A DNA stretch of 64,000 bases, from the NCBI GenBank assembly GCA_017431145.1, contig JAFRLQ010000100.1:1-64000 (forward strand), given 5' to 3'. The position numbers and the translations under genes are program-made. Below, one piece after another: positions 17,041 to 24,886 of the stretch. Position 1 is the stretch's first letter. Every line of letters starts with the position of its first letter. The notes beneath the pieces were generated by a model. It searched no databases. It was given only the letters and a program-made list of their open reading frames with translations, and had not been told where the DNA came from. The stretch is from Clostridia bacterium. GTDB lineage: Bacteria > Bacillota > Clostridia > Christensenellales > Maliibacteriaceae.

Positions 17041-17712
17041 TTACCAGACGAACGGGATCAGTCTGTATTTCACCTTTTTGCGGTATCCGCCGTAGCCCTG
17101 CAGTCCCTCGAGCAGCACTTTCTCCTCGTTGCCGATCCGTTTGACGATGATCGGAATGTAGCACAGAAGGATCGCGAACGAAATCACCGATCCCAGCACC
17201 AGTCCCATGGAAAGGAACAGCAGGAGCGTCGCGGAATACATCGGATGGCGGACGATGCCGTACAGTCCCGTATCGACGACCTTCTGATCCTTCTGGACCT
17301 CGATGGTCCGCGAAAGATAGGCATTCTCACGAAGCACCTCCGCGTACAGAAGGTAAGCCGCGAGGAACAGCCCTGCCCCCGCCCAGGAGACCCAACCGGG
17401 AAGAGGGATCCAACCAAAGCGGTAATTGAGTCCCGCTGCAACGAACGCACAGAGAAACATCACTCCGCTCAGAACGACCACAGTTTTCTGCTCCTTCTGC
17501 TCTTCCTTCGCGTTCAGCCTTTTTCTGAGCAGCTGCGGACTGCGGATCATCATGACGATCCCCGCCGCAAACATCGGAATGAACAGAATGCCGAGAAAGA
17601 GCCACGCCGCAGGCCATTTCAACGTACCTGCCGGAACAAAAAGCAGCGCCGAGACGACGATCAGCCCGGCAAAAAACTTTCCCAATGCCTGAAAAAACAG
17701 TTTTCCCGTCAT
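17041..17712 (-). CDS. Isoprenylcysteine methyltransferase-like membrane protein
   Basis: 223 residues with about five membrane helices and the ICMT/PEMT signature near the C-terminus: GLYGIVRHPMYSATLL (SAM-binding region) with a preceding ENAYLSRTIEV. Bacterial members are integral-membrane SAM-dependent methyltransferases of unknown substrate. The ATG at 17710-17712 has AAGGAGG. First gene of a pair with the CDF transporter. Confidence 0.8.
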   Translation of the reverse strand: MTGKLFFQALGKFFAGLIVVSALLFVPAGTLKWPAAWLFLGILFIPMFAAGIVMMIRSPQLLRKRLNAKEEQKEQKTVVVLSGVMFLCAFVAAGLNYRFGWIPLPGWVSWAGAGLFLAAYLLYAEVLRENAYLSRTIEVQKDQKVVDTGLYGIVRHPMYSATLLLFLSMGLVLGSVISFAILLCYIPIIVKRIGNEEKVLLEGLQGYGGYRKKVKYRLIPFVW

Positions 17713-17773
17713 GATCTTCCTCCTTGGACATGCTGTCATTCTATCACATGCACAGCCGCCGTGTCTTAAAAGC

Positions 17774-17796
17774 AAAAAGGCAGTTTCAAAACTGCC
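17774..17796 (-). terminator. Terminator after the D-Ala-D-Ala dipeptidase
   Basis: GGCAGTTT and AAAACTGCC form a tight stem (17779-17796), followed on the minus strand by five T (complement of 17774-17778). Confidence 0.75.
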
Positions 17797-17809
17797 GGGC
17801 AGGTTCCGG

Positions 17810-18469
17810 TCAGCGTTTCAGATACGCCGCCGAGACCGGGAATTCGAAATAGGTATCGGGATAGGGCTCGTCGCCCAGCATGAAATGCCACCACTCGCAG
17901 TCCAGCGGCAGGAATCCGTTGCGCTTCATGACCCGCTGCAGCAGCATTCGGTTCTCATACTGTTCGTCCGTTACGCCGCGGAAGTCCGGGTGAGAGCGCT
18001 CGCTGAACAGATCGAAGGGACTTCCCATATCCAGTTCCTTCCCTGTTTTCATGTCAAGCAGCGTCAGATCCACGGCGCTTCCCCTGCTGTGGCTGGACTG
18101 CCTTGCGATATATCCTTTCATGAAGAGCTCCTGCTTCTCCAGATCCGGATAGAAATACGGCTTCATCCGGATGTCCTGGTCTTCGATCCCCCACAGGACG
18201 AAGTGCCGCACCGCGCATGCGGGGCGGTACGCGTCGAAGATCTTCAGCCGGTACCCGTACACCATCATCTCGTTGCTCACGCCCTTCAGCGCTCTTGCCG
18301 CTTCTTTTGTCAGCAGCGCGCAGGGCTCCTCGTATCCGTCGATCCTGTCCCCGATGAAATTGTAGGTGGAGTGGTACCGGATCTCCTGCACGATCCCCGG
18401 CACGAAATCCGAAAGCAGAACGAATCCGGAAGGATCCATCGTCACCTTTTTCTCAAAATCAGCGCTCAT
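17810..18469 (-). CDS. D-alanyl-D-alanine dipeptidase (VanX/DdpX family)
   Basis: 219-residue zinc dipeptidase of family M15D. The zinc and catalytic residues are visible: SSHSRGSAVDLTL (His and Asp ligands) and EWWHF (catalytic Glu, third His). Arg in FDAYRPACAV is the usual substrate-side residue. It hydrolyses D-Ala-D-Ala. There is no vanHA next to it, so wall turnover or dipeptide use is more likely than vancomycin resistance. The start at 18467-18469 overlaps the preceding flavodoxin gene by 11 bases. Confidence 0.88.
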   Translation of the reverse strand: MSADFEKKVTMDPSGFVLLSDFVPGIVQEIRYHSTYNFIGDRIDGYEEPCALLTKEAARALKGVSNEMMVYGYRLKIFDAYRPACAVRHFVLWGIEDQDIRMKPYFYPDLEKQELFMKGYIARQSSHSRGSAVDLTLLDMKTGKELDMGSPFDLFSERSHPDFRGVTDEQYENRMLLQRVMKRNGFLPLDCEWWHFMLGDEPYPDTYFEFPVSAAYLKR

Positions 18470-19043
18470 CGTCCGTTTCCTTTCCCTGTTCACGGGCGAT
18501 CTTCTCCATCGCTTCCGCCAAGATCCCTTCCACGTCCGCGCCGTCGATATCCAGTCCCTGCGCCTCCCAGAGCCGCACGTCCCCGATCCCGTAAAGCGTC
18601 TGCGCAAGGGACTTTACGTAACCGTAGCCAAAGGAGAACGGCACGTTCATGCCGCCGGCCGTCGTGACGTAATCCAGTCTTTTCGCCCTGCACAGTCCCC
18701 GCGCGGTCCCGTCAGGCAGATACTCGAACGTGATCCCGGTCACATTGATCTGCTCCAGATACTGTTTCAGCGACGCGGGAAAAGACAGATCCCAGTACGG
18801 AGCGGCGATCACGATCCTGTCCGCTGAAGCGAACCGGCGCGCAAGGGTAAAAGACGCGTCGGAAGTATCTCCCTCCGCGGTCAGCGCATCGCGTCTGTCA
18901 AGAAACGCTTCGTTCACCGTAGGATACACCAGCGCGGACAGGTCGATCTGCACGACCTCATCCCCTGCGGTTTCGAGCAGGCATTCCGCCAGTCTCATGG
19001 TTCTGGATTCTTTGCGCACACAGGCGTTGATAAAAAGGATCAT
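18459..19043 (-). CDS. FMN-dependent NADH-quinone oxidoreductase-like flavodoxin
   Basis: 194 residues, flavodoxin-2 fold. The start MILFINACVRKESRT is the FMN phosphate loop, then IVIAAPYWDLSFPASLKQYLEQI (quoted in part; residues about 76-95) is the NQO/AzoR signature, and VTTAGG follows. Such enzymes reduce quinones or azo compounds with NAD(P)H. First gene of a pair with the dipeptidase. Confidence 0.8.
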   Translation of the reverse strand: MILFINACVRKESRTMRLAECLLETAGDEVVQIDLSALVYPTVNEAFLDRRDALTAEGDTSDASFTLARRFASADRIVIAAPYWDLSFPASLKQYLEQINVTGITFEYLPDGTARGLCRAKRLDYVTTAGGMNVPFSFGYGYVKSLAQTLYGIGDVRLWEAQGLDIDGADVEGILAEAMEKIAREQGKETDDER

Positions 19044-19132
19044 TCCGTCCTCCCGTTTTCAGCACGTTCCGAGCGCTGTTTCACAAAACAGCCTTCTTTC
19101 CCGAACAGTGTATCATAAACGGGCTTCCCGCG

Positions 19133-19861
19133 CTATTTTTCGCAGAAGAAAGCGATCGCTTTTGATGCGAATACCGCCGTGCCTTCTCCTGCCTCCTTAT
19201 CGATGTTCTGCGTGAACGCTCCGCCCGCGCCGTACATTTTTCCGAGGCCGGCCAAAACCTCATCCGTGCATGTGTAGTAGTGCTCCGTGAGAAAGGCCTG
19301 CAGCTGCCGCACGAGGTTTTGCGCCTCCGTGCAGTCCGGAGCCTTGTCCCGCACCGTTGCGAATCGGCGGAAGATCTCCATCAGCTGTTCGCTGATTTCC
19401 CGCTGCGTCTGCGGCGAACGGTCCCTGTTCTTCTCCTCGAACTCTCTGTACTGCGGCGTATGCCCCCATTTCTCTTTTGCCTTTTTTGCGTATTCTTCCA
19501 TTCTGCTGTTGTCGAACGCCCGAAACTCCAGCGTTCCCTCTCCTTTCTCTTCGATCCTCCGCGCAAGGAGGATCAGTTCGTCCAGATGCGCCTTCTTCAT
19601 TTCCAGAAGCGCGAGCTGATCCCTGACAGCCTCTTTTCTGTCAAACCCCGGATCCCCCAGGATCCGGGCGATCTCCTTCAGCGGAAACTCCAGTTCCCGG
19701 AAAAACAGGATCTGCTGCAGCCGCTCCAGATCCGCGCCGCCGTACATCCTGTAACCCGCCTGCGTGCGTTCCGCAGGCTTCAGAAGGCCGATCCGGTCGT
19801 AGTACTGCAGCGCGCGTATGCTCACGCCCGTCAGTTTGCTGACCTCATGCACCGTCATCAT
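19133..19861 (-). CDS. MerR-family regulator with TipAS effector domain
   Basis: 242 residues: winged-helix MerR domain at the N-terminus (VHEVSKLTGVSIRALQYYDR), a coiled linker (about 75-110) and a TipAS-type C-terminal domain (about 120-240) that in TipA binds thiopeptide antibiotics. The promoter in front of it has the diagnostic 19-base spacer over a perfect dyad, so it controls itself. A multidrug or antibiotic sensor role is expected from the family; no efflux gene is adjacent. Two ATGs in tandem start it (19861, 19858). Confidence 0.88.
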   Translation of the reverse strand: MMTVHEVSKLTGVSIRALQYYDRIGLLKPAERTQAGYRMYGGADLERLQQILFFRELEFPLKEIARILGDPGFDRKEAVRDQLALLEMKKAHLDELILLARRIEEKGEGTLEFRAFDNSRMEEYAKKAKEKWGHTPQYREFEEKNRDRSPQTQREISEQLMEIFRRFATVRDKAPDCTEAQNLVRQLQAFLTEHYYTCTDEVLAGLGKMYGAGGAFTQNIDKEAGEGTAVFASKAIAFFCEK

Positions 19862-19884
19862 CTTTTTCGCCTCCCCTCGTGCTC

Positions 19885-19915
19885 ACAATAAACTATGACG
19901 TTAGGTCATAGTCAA
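19885..19915 (-). promoter_or_regulatory. MerR-type promoter and operator
   Basis: On the minus strand TTGACT (19910-19915) and TATTGT (19885-19890) are 19 bases apart, the over-long spacer typical of MerR-activated promoters. The spacer region holds ACTATGAC (19892-19899) and GTCATAGT (19905-19912), a perfect 8-base dyad with a 5-base centre. Autoregulation of the adjacent MerR gene is strongly suggested. Confidence 0.85.
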
Positions 19916-20014
19916 CCGTTTTTTTGATTTTTCTCCTGCCTTTTTCCGGGATGAAGAAACCGCCGCGCTGCGTTATAATGAGATCAGAAAACATTTCAGG
20001 AGGTGCTTGCGGTC

Positions 20015-20869
20015 ATGAACTACACCGTTCCCGCCGTCACCATCGTGTTCATGATCCTGTCCTGTCTGGCAGGTTTCGGGATCCCCGTCTTTCTTTTCTT
20101 TTATTTCCGGAAAAAGAAACGCGCCGACATCCTTCCGTTCTTTATCGGCTGCGTCATGTTCCTCGTGTTCGCGCTTCTTCTGGAAGCGGGCGTTCACGGT
20201 CTCATCCTGTCCTCGGCTTTCGGTCAGAAGATACAGAACAACACCTGGCTCTTCGCTCTGTACGGGGGACTCATGGCCGGTCTGTTCGAGGAGACCGCCA
20301 GGCTGACCGCCTTTTCCACCGTTCTGAACAAAAAAATCGGGAAAGACGCCAACGCGCTGATGTACGGCGCGGGTCACGGCGGATTTGAAGCGGCGTATCT
20401 TCTGGGCGTCGGCATGATCAGCAACATCGCGGTCGCTGTTCTTTCCAATACGGGAAAACTCAGCCTTATAACGGATGCGATGCCCCCGGAAGCGGTCGCA
20501 CAACTGCAGCCGGGCATCGAGACGCTGGCATCCACCGCGCCGCATCTTCTACTCGTCGGGATCCTTGAGCGCGTTTTTGCCGTAACGCTCCATATCGCTC
20601 TGTCCGTCCTGGTGTGGTTCGCAGTCAAAGACAGGCGCTGCCGTCTCCTCTATCCCGCCGCCATCCTGATCCACTGCGCCGTCGATACCGTCGCTGTCCT
20701 TCTCTCGGGGTTCGGCGTTCATGTCCTCGCTATAGAGGCAGTCGTCGGCGTGATGACGGTCCTCAGCGTCATCGCCGCAAAAACCGTCTGGAAAAAGCAT
20801 CACGTTCCGGAAACGGAACCTGTCGCAGAAACGGCGGACGCTTCCGCGGACACGGAAGATCCCGTCTGA
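20015..20869 (+). CDS. YhfC-family intramembrane protease-like protein
   Basis: 284 residues with seven or eight membrane helices. EETAR (about 92-96) and GHGGFEA (about 120-126) are the conserved motifs of the YhfC glutamic-type intramembrane protease clan (related to CPBP/PrsW). The C-terminal tail is charged. The ATG has AGGAGGTG upstream at slightly long spacing; a GTG at 20003 sits on top of the ribosome site and is rejected. A TATAAT (19974-19979) gives a probable -10. Substrate unknown. Confidence 0.78.
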   Translation: MNYTVPAVTIVFMILSCLAGFGIPVFLFFYFRKKKRADILPFFIGCVMFLVFALLLEAGVHGLILSSAFGQKIQNNTWLFALYGGLMAGLFEETARLTAFSTVLNKKIGKDANALMYGAGHGGFEAAYLLGVGMISNIAVAVLSNTGKLSLITDAMPPEAVAQLQPGIETLASTAPHLLLVGILERVFAVTLHIALSVLVWFAVKDRRCRLLYPAAILIHCAVDTVAVLLSGFGVHVLAIEAVVGVMTVLSVIAAKTVWKKHHVPETEPVAETADASADTEDPV

Positions 20870-20885
20870 ATATCGCTCACAGCAA

Positions 20886-20931
20886 AGCCGGCCGTCCGGG
20901 AATCTCCCCGGGCTGCCGGCTCTTTCTTTTT
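20886..20931. terminator. Bidirectional terminator
   Basis: AGCCGGC (20886-20892) pairs with GCCGGCT (20915-20921), with an inner CCGGG stem, followed by CTTTCTTTTTG. It separates the convergent YhfC and Sel1 genes. Confidence 0.75.
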
Positions 20932-20940
20932 GTTTCTTTA

Positions 20941-22746
20941 TCATCTGACGATCCGCTTGATCTTCAGATAGTGTTCCGGTCTGTCTTCCAGCGCACTCAG
21001 CGGAACGTCCTCGACCCGCATGACGCGTACTTCCTTGTCCTCCGATTTTCCGTCCACGATCACGCGGTCACCGACCTGTACATCCAGATCTCCGCAGAGG
21101 AAGTCATACAGTTTCCCTCCGTCGTAGAAGGCAACGGACGCGACCTTGTAGGGCATCCCCGCAGGCTGCCGGTTCTCCAGCGTGCATTCGAATCTGCCGG
21201 CATCGATCACGGCCGTCAGTTCATCGTCACGGAAGAAGAAATACAGGTCTCCCCATTCCATCTCACGCCGTTTGATCCTGTTGGCGCGGAAGGAATCCCC
21301 GCCTCCGATGATCCTGATGTCGCGCACGTCGCGGACGCGCTGCGTCACCCTGTCCCGGATCATGCACTGTCCCTCCTCCGGGAACACGATCATGATCTGC
21401 GCCGGATCGTCGTCTCCACGCGGGACCCGCTGCGCCGTAATGCTCGCGCCGCTTTTCAGTTTCTTCACCCTGAACAGCGCCGTATGGTCTTCCGACACCG
21501 CGGCATACAGAAGGGCGGGATAGGACATACGCAGACTGTGTTTGTATCTGACCTGAGGAAGATCCTCCAGGCTCTTTTCCAACGCCTCCTCGATCCGCTT
21601 CATGACCGATTCGTCCCCGAAACGCTCCGGGTCCTCTTCTCTTCTGCGCATGATCGCCTCCTGGGCGATGCAGAAATACCCGTACGCATCCCACAGGTCC
21701 GGTTCCGTTCCGATCCCGTCCCTGTAGTAATTGCCCAGTCTCAGCGCGGCGTCGGCGAAACTGCAGCCGTAATCGCCCTGAAGGAAGAATTCTCTCGTCT
21801 TGGAGTAGACGTAGGACACGAGATTCATCGCCGCGTGCTCGTTGCGGATCACGCCTTCCCCCTTGACGAACAGGTCGGCCATCTTGTAATAGGACTCGAA
21901 ATAGCCGCAGCCCATGCCGACGGTGAAATACCGCGCCGCTTCCTCGTACTGAGGCTCTCCGCCGCTGCAGCGTCCGTAATAGGCGATATAGCCCAGTGTG
22001 GTCGCGTATCTTCCGCGGTCCTCGTCCTCCACGCCCGGATGCGTCATGAGCCGGAGCATGCAGTCGCGCGACGTCTCCCAGTCGCAGCTGTAGAGCTCAT
22101 CCCCGCCGTAGCAGGAGTATCCCTTGCGCTCCAGCGCCTGCCAGTAATCCTTCGCGCACATCTCCTCCACGATCCCGCGCCAGATGCCCCTGTCCCGGGA
22201 CTTTCCCTGTGCACGAAACTGCGGGTCGTCCAGGCTGTCCAGCAGCGCCAGCTTCGTCATGTCGTTCCAGCGCTCCATGCATACCTCGCTGTAGTTCTCT
22301 TCCATCAGCAGCGCGAGGTCCTGCTGCATCATATCGAAATCGATGAAATCATGCCTGTCGCGTTCCACCGTCATGCCGCACTCGACGATAGACGCGATAA
22401 AGACCGCCATCGCATTGACCTGTCTGGCCTGCTGTGAAAAAACGCCGTCTTCGCTTTCGCTTTCCGCCCGGAAAGCCGCATAGCTTTCCGGATCCAGATA
22501 CAGAAGATGCTCCCGGATCTCTTCGAACAGCCAAAGGCCGGCGACCCATTTTTCCGCAAGTTCCCCCGCAGCGGGGTCTTTCTCCCTCATGTTCCGGATC
22601 AGCGCTTCCAGATCCTCCCACTGAATGAAATAACGGTCGATCTCGGTTTCCTTCAGATCCCATCCAGGTGGAAGGATGCTCTCCAGGGAGCGCTCGTAAC
22701 GAACGAGCTCCTTCAGCATCTGTGCCGTGATCCTGTTCTCTTCCAT
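20941..22746 (-). CDS. Sel1-repeat (TPR-like) protein
   Basis: 601 residues, cytosolic. The middle (about 235-350) has Sel1-type helical repeats, for example YEEAARYFTVGMGCGYFESY and YYKMADLFVKGEGV. The N-terminal third is helical and acidic. The C-terminal 170 residues are beta-rich, ending in a GDRVIVDG stretch, and are unlike the repeats. Sel1 proteins act as scaffolds for protein contacts. The start at 22744-22746 has GAGGGGG. Probably transcribed after the YczE and small membrane genes. Specific role unknown. Confidence 0.6.
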   Translation of the reverse strand: MEENRITAQMLKELVRYERSLESILPPGWDLKETEIDRYFIQWEDLEALIRNMREKDPAAGELAEKWVAGLWLFEEIREHLLYLDPESYAAFRAESESEDGVFSQQARQVNAMAVFIASIVECGMTVERDRHDFIDFDMMQQDLALLMEENYSEVCMERWNDMTKLALLDSLDDPQFRAQGKSRDRGIWRGIVEEMCAKDYWQALERKGYSCYGGDELYSCDWETSRDCMLRLMTHPGVEDEDRGRYATTLGYIAYYGRCSGGEPQYEEAARYFTVGMGCGYFESYYKMADLFVKGEGVIRNEHAAMNLVSYVYSKTREFFLQGDYGCSFADAALRLGNYYRDGIGTEPDLWDAYGYFCIAQEAIMRRREEDPERFGDESVMKRIEEALEKSLEDLPQVRYKHSLRMSYPALLYAAVSEDHTALFRVKKLKSGASITAQRVPRGDDDPAQIMIVFPEEGQCMIRDRVTQRVRDVRDIRIIGGGDSFRANRIKRREMEWGDLYFFFRDDELTAVIDAGRFECTLENRQPAGMPYKVASVAFYDGGKLYDFLCGDLDVQVGDRVIVDGKSEDKEVRVMRVEDVPLSALEDRPEHYLKIKRIVR

Positions 22747-22783
22747 CTGTATCCCCCTCAAAACGCAGCAGCTGCGTACCTTT

Positions 22784-22975
22784 TCATTTCTCTTCCCCGT
22801 TTCCGCTTCTGATCATCTTCACCAGATTGTAGATCCCAAGGCCCAGCATCACCAGTCCGATGATCAGCCATGCCCAGCCTGAGAAGTGCCCCAGCGACAG
22901 ATGCCGTCCCGCAGTGAATCCGCAGACCGCCGCCGCGAGCATATAGATCGCCATACTGACTTTATTCCTGTCCAT
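22784..22975 (-). CDS. Small two-helix membrane protein
   Basis: 63 residues with two hydrophobic segments (about 7-22 and 34-52) and charged ends. It lies three bases after the YczE gene, so it is cotranslated. I do not recognise the family. Confidence 0.55.
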   Translation of the reverse strand: MDRNKVSMAIYMLAAAVCGFTAGRHLSLGHFSGWAWLIIGLVMLGLGIYNLVKMIRSGNGEEK

Positions 22976-22978
22976 TGC

Positions 22979-23650
22979 TCAGCCCTCCGTCTGTCCTTTC
23001 TTCCCGATCAGTTCCAATGCAACCTCACGCACACTGCGGTGTCTGACGGATCTGGGTTCAAAGCGCAGGACCGCATAGACACCCTGCATGACGAGCCCGG
23101 TCCCGAATGTCCCAAGCAGCGTTCCGATCCCGACCGGACCGCCCAGAAGCCATCCGGCAAGCAGCACCACCGCAAGGATCAGGATCTGAACGATCCCGAT
23201 CGGCACCTTTTTCATGCGTTTTCCGATCCCTACGAGCAGAGAATCACGCGGACCGCAGCACTGCGCCGCGCGCATATAGATCCACATACCCACCGCCATG
23301 AACACGAATCCAAGGAGCATCACCAGGATCCCGAGCCAAAGATTCTCCGCCTCCGGAAGCGGATCCCATGTGTTGTACGCCTGCACAAGATTTCCCGTCA
23401 GAAGCGCGTCGATGACCGTCCCGAACCCGATCCTTTCCCTCAGCAGCAGGTCGATCCCAAGGATGATCAGCGACATGAGCGTCATTGCAAGCCCGTAATT
23501 GAGCGGCGTATGCTTCGCGATGCCCATGCCGAGGCAGTCCCACGGCGCCAGACCGATATTCGCACGAATGGTCAGATGCACGCCGAACGCAAAAACCGCG
23601 AGACCTCCCACGATCTGCAGCCATTCCAGAAAGACCTTCTTCTTCGCCAA
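22979..23650 (-). CDS. YczE/YyaS/YitT-type membrane protein
   Basis: 223 residues with five membrane segments and the YczE-like pattern RANIGLAPWDCLGMGIA near residue 28-45, then GFGTVIDALL and GIGTLLGTFGTG. The start is a TTG at 23648-23650 with AAGGAG eleven bases upstream; no closer ATG fits. In Bacillus, YczE affects surfactin secretion, but the biochemical role of the family is unknown. Confidence 0.75.
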   Translation of the reverse strand: MAKKKVFLEWLQIVGGLAVFAFGVHLTIRANIGLAPWDCLGMGIAKHTPLNYGLAMTLMSLIILGIDLLLRERIGFGTVIDALLTGNLVQAYNTWDPLPEAENLWLGILVMLLGFVFMAVGMWIYMRAAQCCGPRDSLLVGIGKRMKKVPIGIVQILILAVVLLAGWLLGGPVGIGTLLGTFGTGLVMQGVYAVLRFEPRSVRHRSVREVALELIGKKGQTEG

Positions 23651-23726
23651 TCTCTTTTTTGCTCCTTCTTCTCTTCCTCACGGCTAATTGAAACACAGAC
23701 CGGGACAGAATGCAACGCAATGCCGT

Positions 23727-23755
23727 TTGTCATGTATCACTGCCTCTGTTAAAAT
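23727..23755 (+). promoter_or_regulatory. Promoter of the small lipoprotein gene
   Basis: TTGTCA (23727-23732), 17-base spacer and TAAAAT (23750-23755), 36 bases before the ATG at 23792. Confidence 0.65.
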
Positions 23756-23791
23756 ATAAAAAAAGAATAAAAAAAGAAAAGAGGGATCTGT

Positions 23792-24115
23792 ATGAAACGC
23801 ATGCTCCGGATCGCGGCTCTTCTGCTCTGCCTCATGCTCCTTGCCATGTCTGTCCTTTGCGGCTGCGCGAAAGCCACCTATAAGATCACTGTGGACGCGG
23901 CGCATAAATTCCTTGTGTATTCCTGTCCGAAACGCGCGGTCCCGGGAGAGACCGTTACGGTCGAGGTCGCCGTCGTGGAAGACGGGGACATCCACGTTGC
24001 TGTCAACGGAGATGCAGACTTCGGCCGGTTCACAAAACTCGGCGTCTATGAGTTCATCATGCCTGAGGAAGACGTCACCGTCCATGTGTGGGCGACATCA
24101 AACGGTCTGGCGTGA
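23792..24115 (+). CDS. Small lipoprotein
   Basis: 107 residues with a classic lipoprotein signal (KR at the start, leucine-rich core, lipobox VLCGC with Cys25). The mature part has a repeated beta pattern with PGETVTVEVAVVEDGDI and FIMPEEDVTVHVW, which resembles the short repeat domain that ends in FxMPxxDVTV in many gut-bacterial surface proteins. Monocistronic between a promoter and a strong terminator. Function unknown. Confidence 0.75.
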   Translation: MKRMLRIAALLLCLMLLAMSVLCGCAKATYKITVDAAHKFLVYSCPKRAVPGETVTVEVAVVEDGDIHVAVNGDADFGRFTKLGVYEFIMPEEDVTVHVWATSNGLA

Positions 24116-24130
24116 CCGGGCTCCTCAGAA

Positions 24131-24168
24131 AACAAAGCGATCCGGGAAACTTCCCGGGTCGCTTTGTT
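24131..24168. terminator. Bidirectional terminator
   Basis: AACAAAGCGA (24131-24140) pairs with TCGCTTTGTT, with an inner CCGGGAA/TTCCCGG stem; T-rich on both sides. It lies between the lipoprotein gene and the convergent methyltransferase gene. Confidence 0.8.
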
Positions 24169-24171
24169 TGT

Positions 24172-24861
24172 TCAGACACGCGCATCTGACGCGATGACCA
24201 GCGAAAAGTATCCCGCCCGGTCGGGGATCTCCCGTGCGCTGCGCCAGACCTTTTCCGTTTCTCTGCCGCAGTCTTCTGCGCCTGACGCTTCCTTTCCGCA
24301 CCCCATCGCAAGATCCCTGAAACGTCCCATGCCGTCCGAAGGTTTCATCAGCACGACTGTTCCCGGCAGATCCATCACATGCCCGGCTTCCTCGACAGAC
24401 GTCACGACATGCAGTGTCTCATCCCCTTCCGCGAGAGACAGATCAAGGCATGCCGCAGCCGCACAGAAGGAGGGCACTCCCGGCGCTGTCAGGACCGTAC
24501 AGCCGTCTTTTTGCAGCATGCGCCGCAGATAACCGAAAGTGCTGTAGAGCGAAGGGTCGCCCAATGTGAGAAATGCTGCGTTTTTTCCCTGATTCAGGCA
24601 GTGCTTCAGTTTTTCAGCCGCCTCGCACCATGCCTTTTTCAATGCTTCTCTGTCTCTCGTCATAGGCATTGAAAGCGGGAGCACTTCTTTCCGCGCCATT
24701 TCTGGCACTGCTGCACGCGCGATCCGGTACGCGGCGGAAGCCTCCGCCGTCTCCGCCGGAACGGCGATCACATCCGCTTCACGGATCAGTCTCACCGCTT
24801 TCAGCGTCATCAGTTCCGGGTCTCCCGGACCCACACCTATACCGTACAGGATACCGCACAT
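24172..24861 (-). CDS. cbiL: Precorrin-2/cobalt-factor II C20-methyltransferase
   Basis: 229-residue SAM-dependent tetrapyrrole methylase. The start GIGVGPGDPELMTLKAV is the SAM-binding loop; FLTLGDPSLYSTFGYL and APGVPSFCAAAA are typical of CobI/CbiL. It adds the C20 methyl in cobalamin synthesis. The start at 24859-24861 has GGAGG six bases upstream. Its presence away from any other cobalamin gene in the window is odd; it is paired only with dinB, 25 bases upstream. Confidence 0.85.
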   Translation of the reverse strand: MCGILYGIGVGPGDPELMTLKAVRLIREADVIAVPAETAEASAAYRIARAAVPEMARKEVLPLSMPMTRDREALKKAWCEAAEKLKHCLNQGKNAAFLTLGDPSLYSTFGYLRRMLQKDGCTVLTAPGVPSFCAAAACLDLSLAEGDETLHVVTSVEEAGHVMDLPGTVVLMKPSDGMGRFRDLAMGCGKEASGAEDCGRETEKVWRSAREIPDRAGYFSLVIASDARV

Positions 24862-24886
24862 CTCAAACCTCCGTCCGCGGAACACA

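Noticed and set aside
15727-17769. 680-codon plus-strand open frame opposite the CDF and methyltransferase genes
   Set aside because: Antisense to two genes with clear family motifs, and its low-complexity charged translation matches nothing.
17810-18469. Vancomycin-resistance cluster
   Set aside because: A VanX/DdpX-type dipeptidase is present, but no vanA-type ligase, vanH dehydrogenase or VanRS pair is near.
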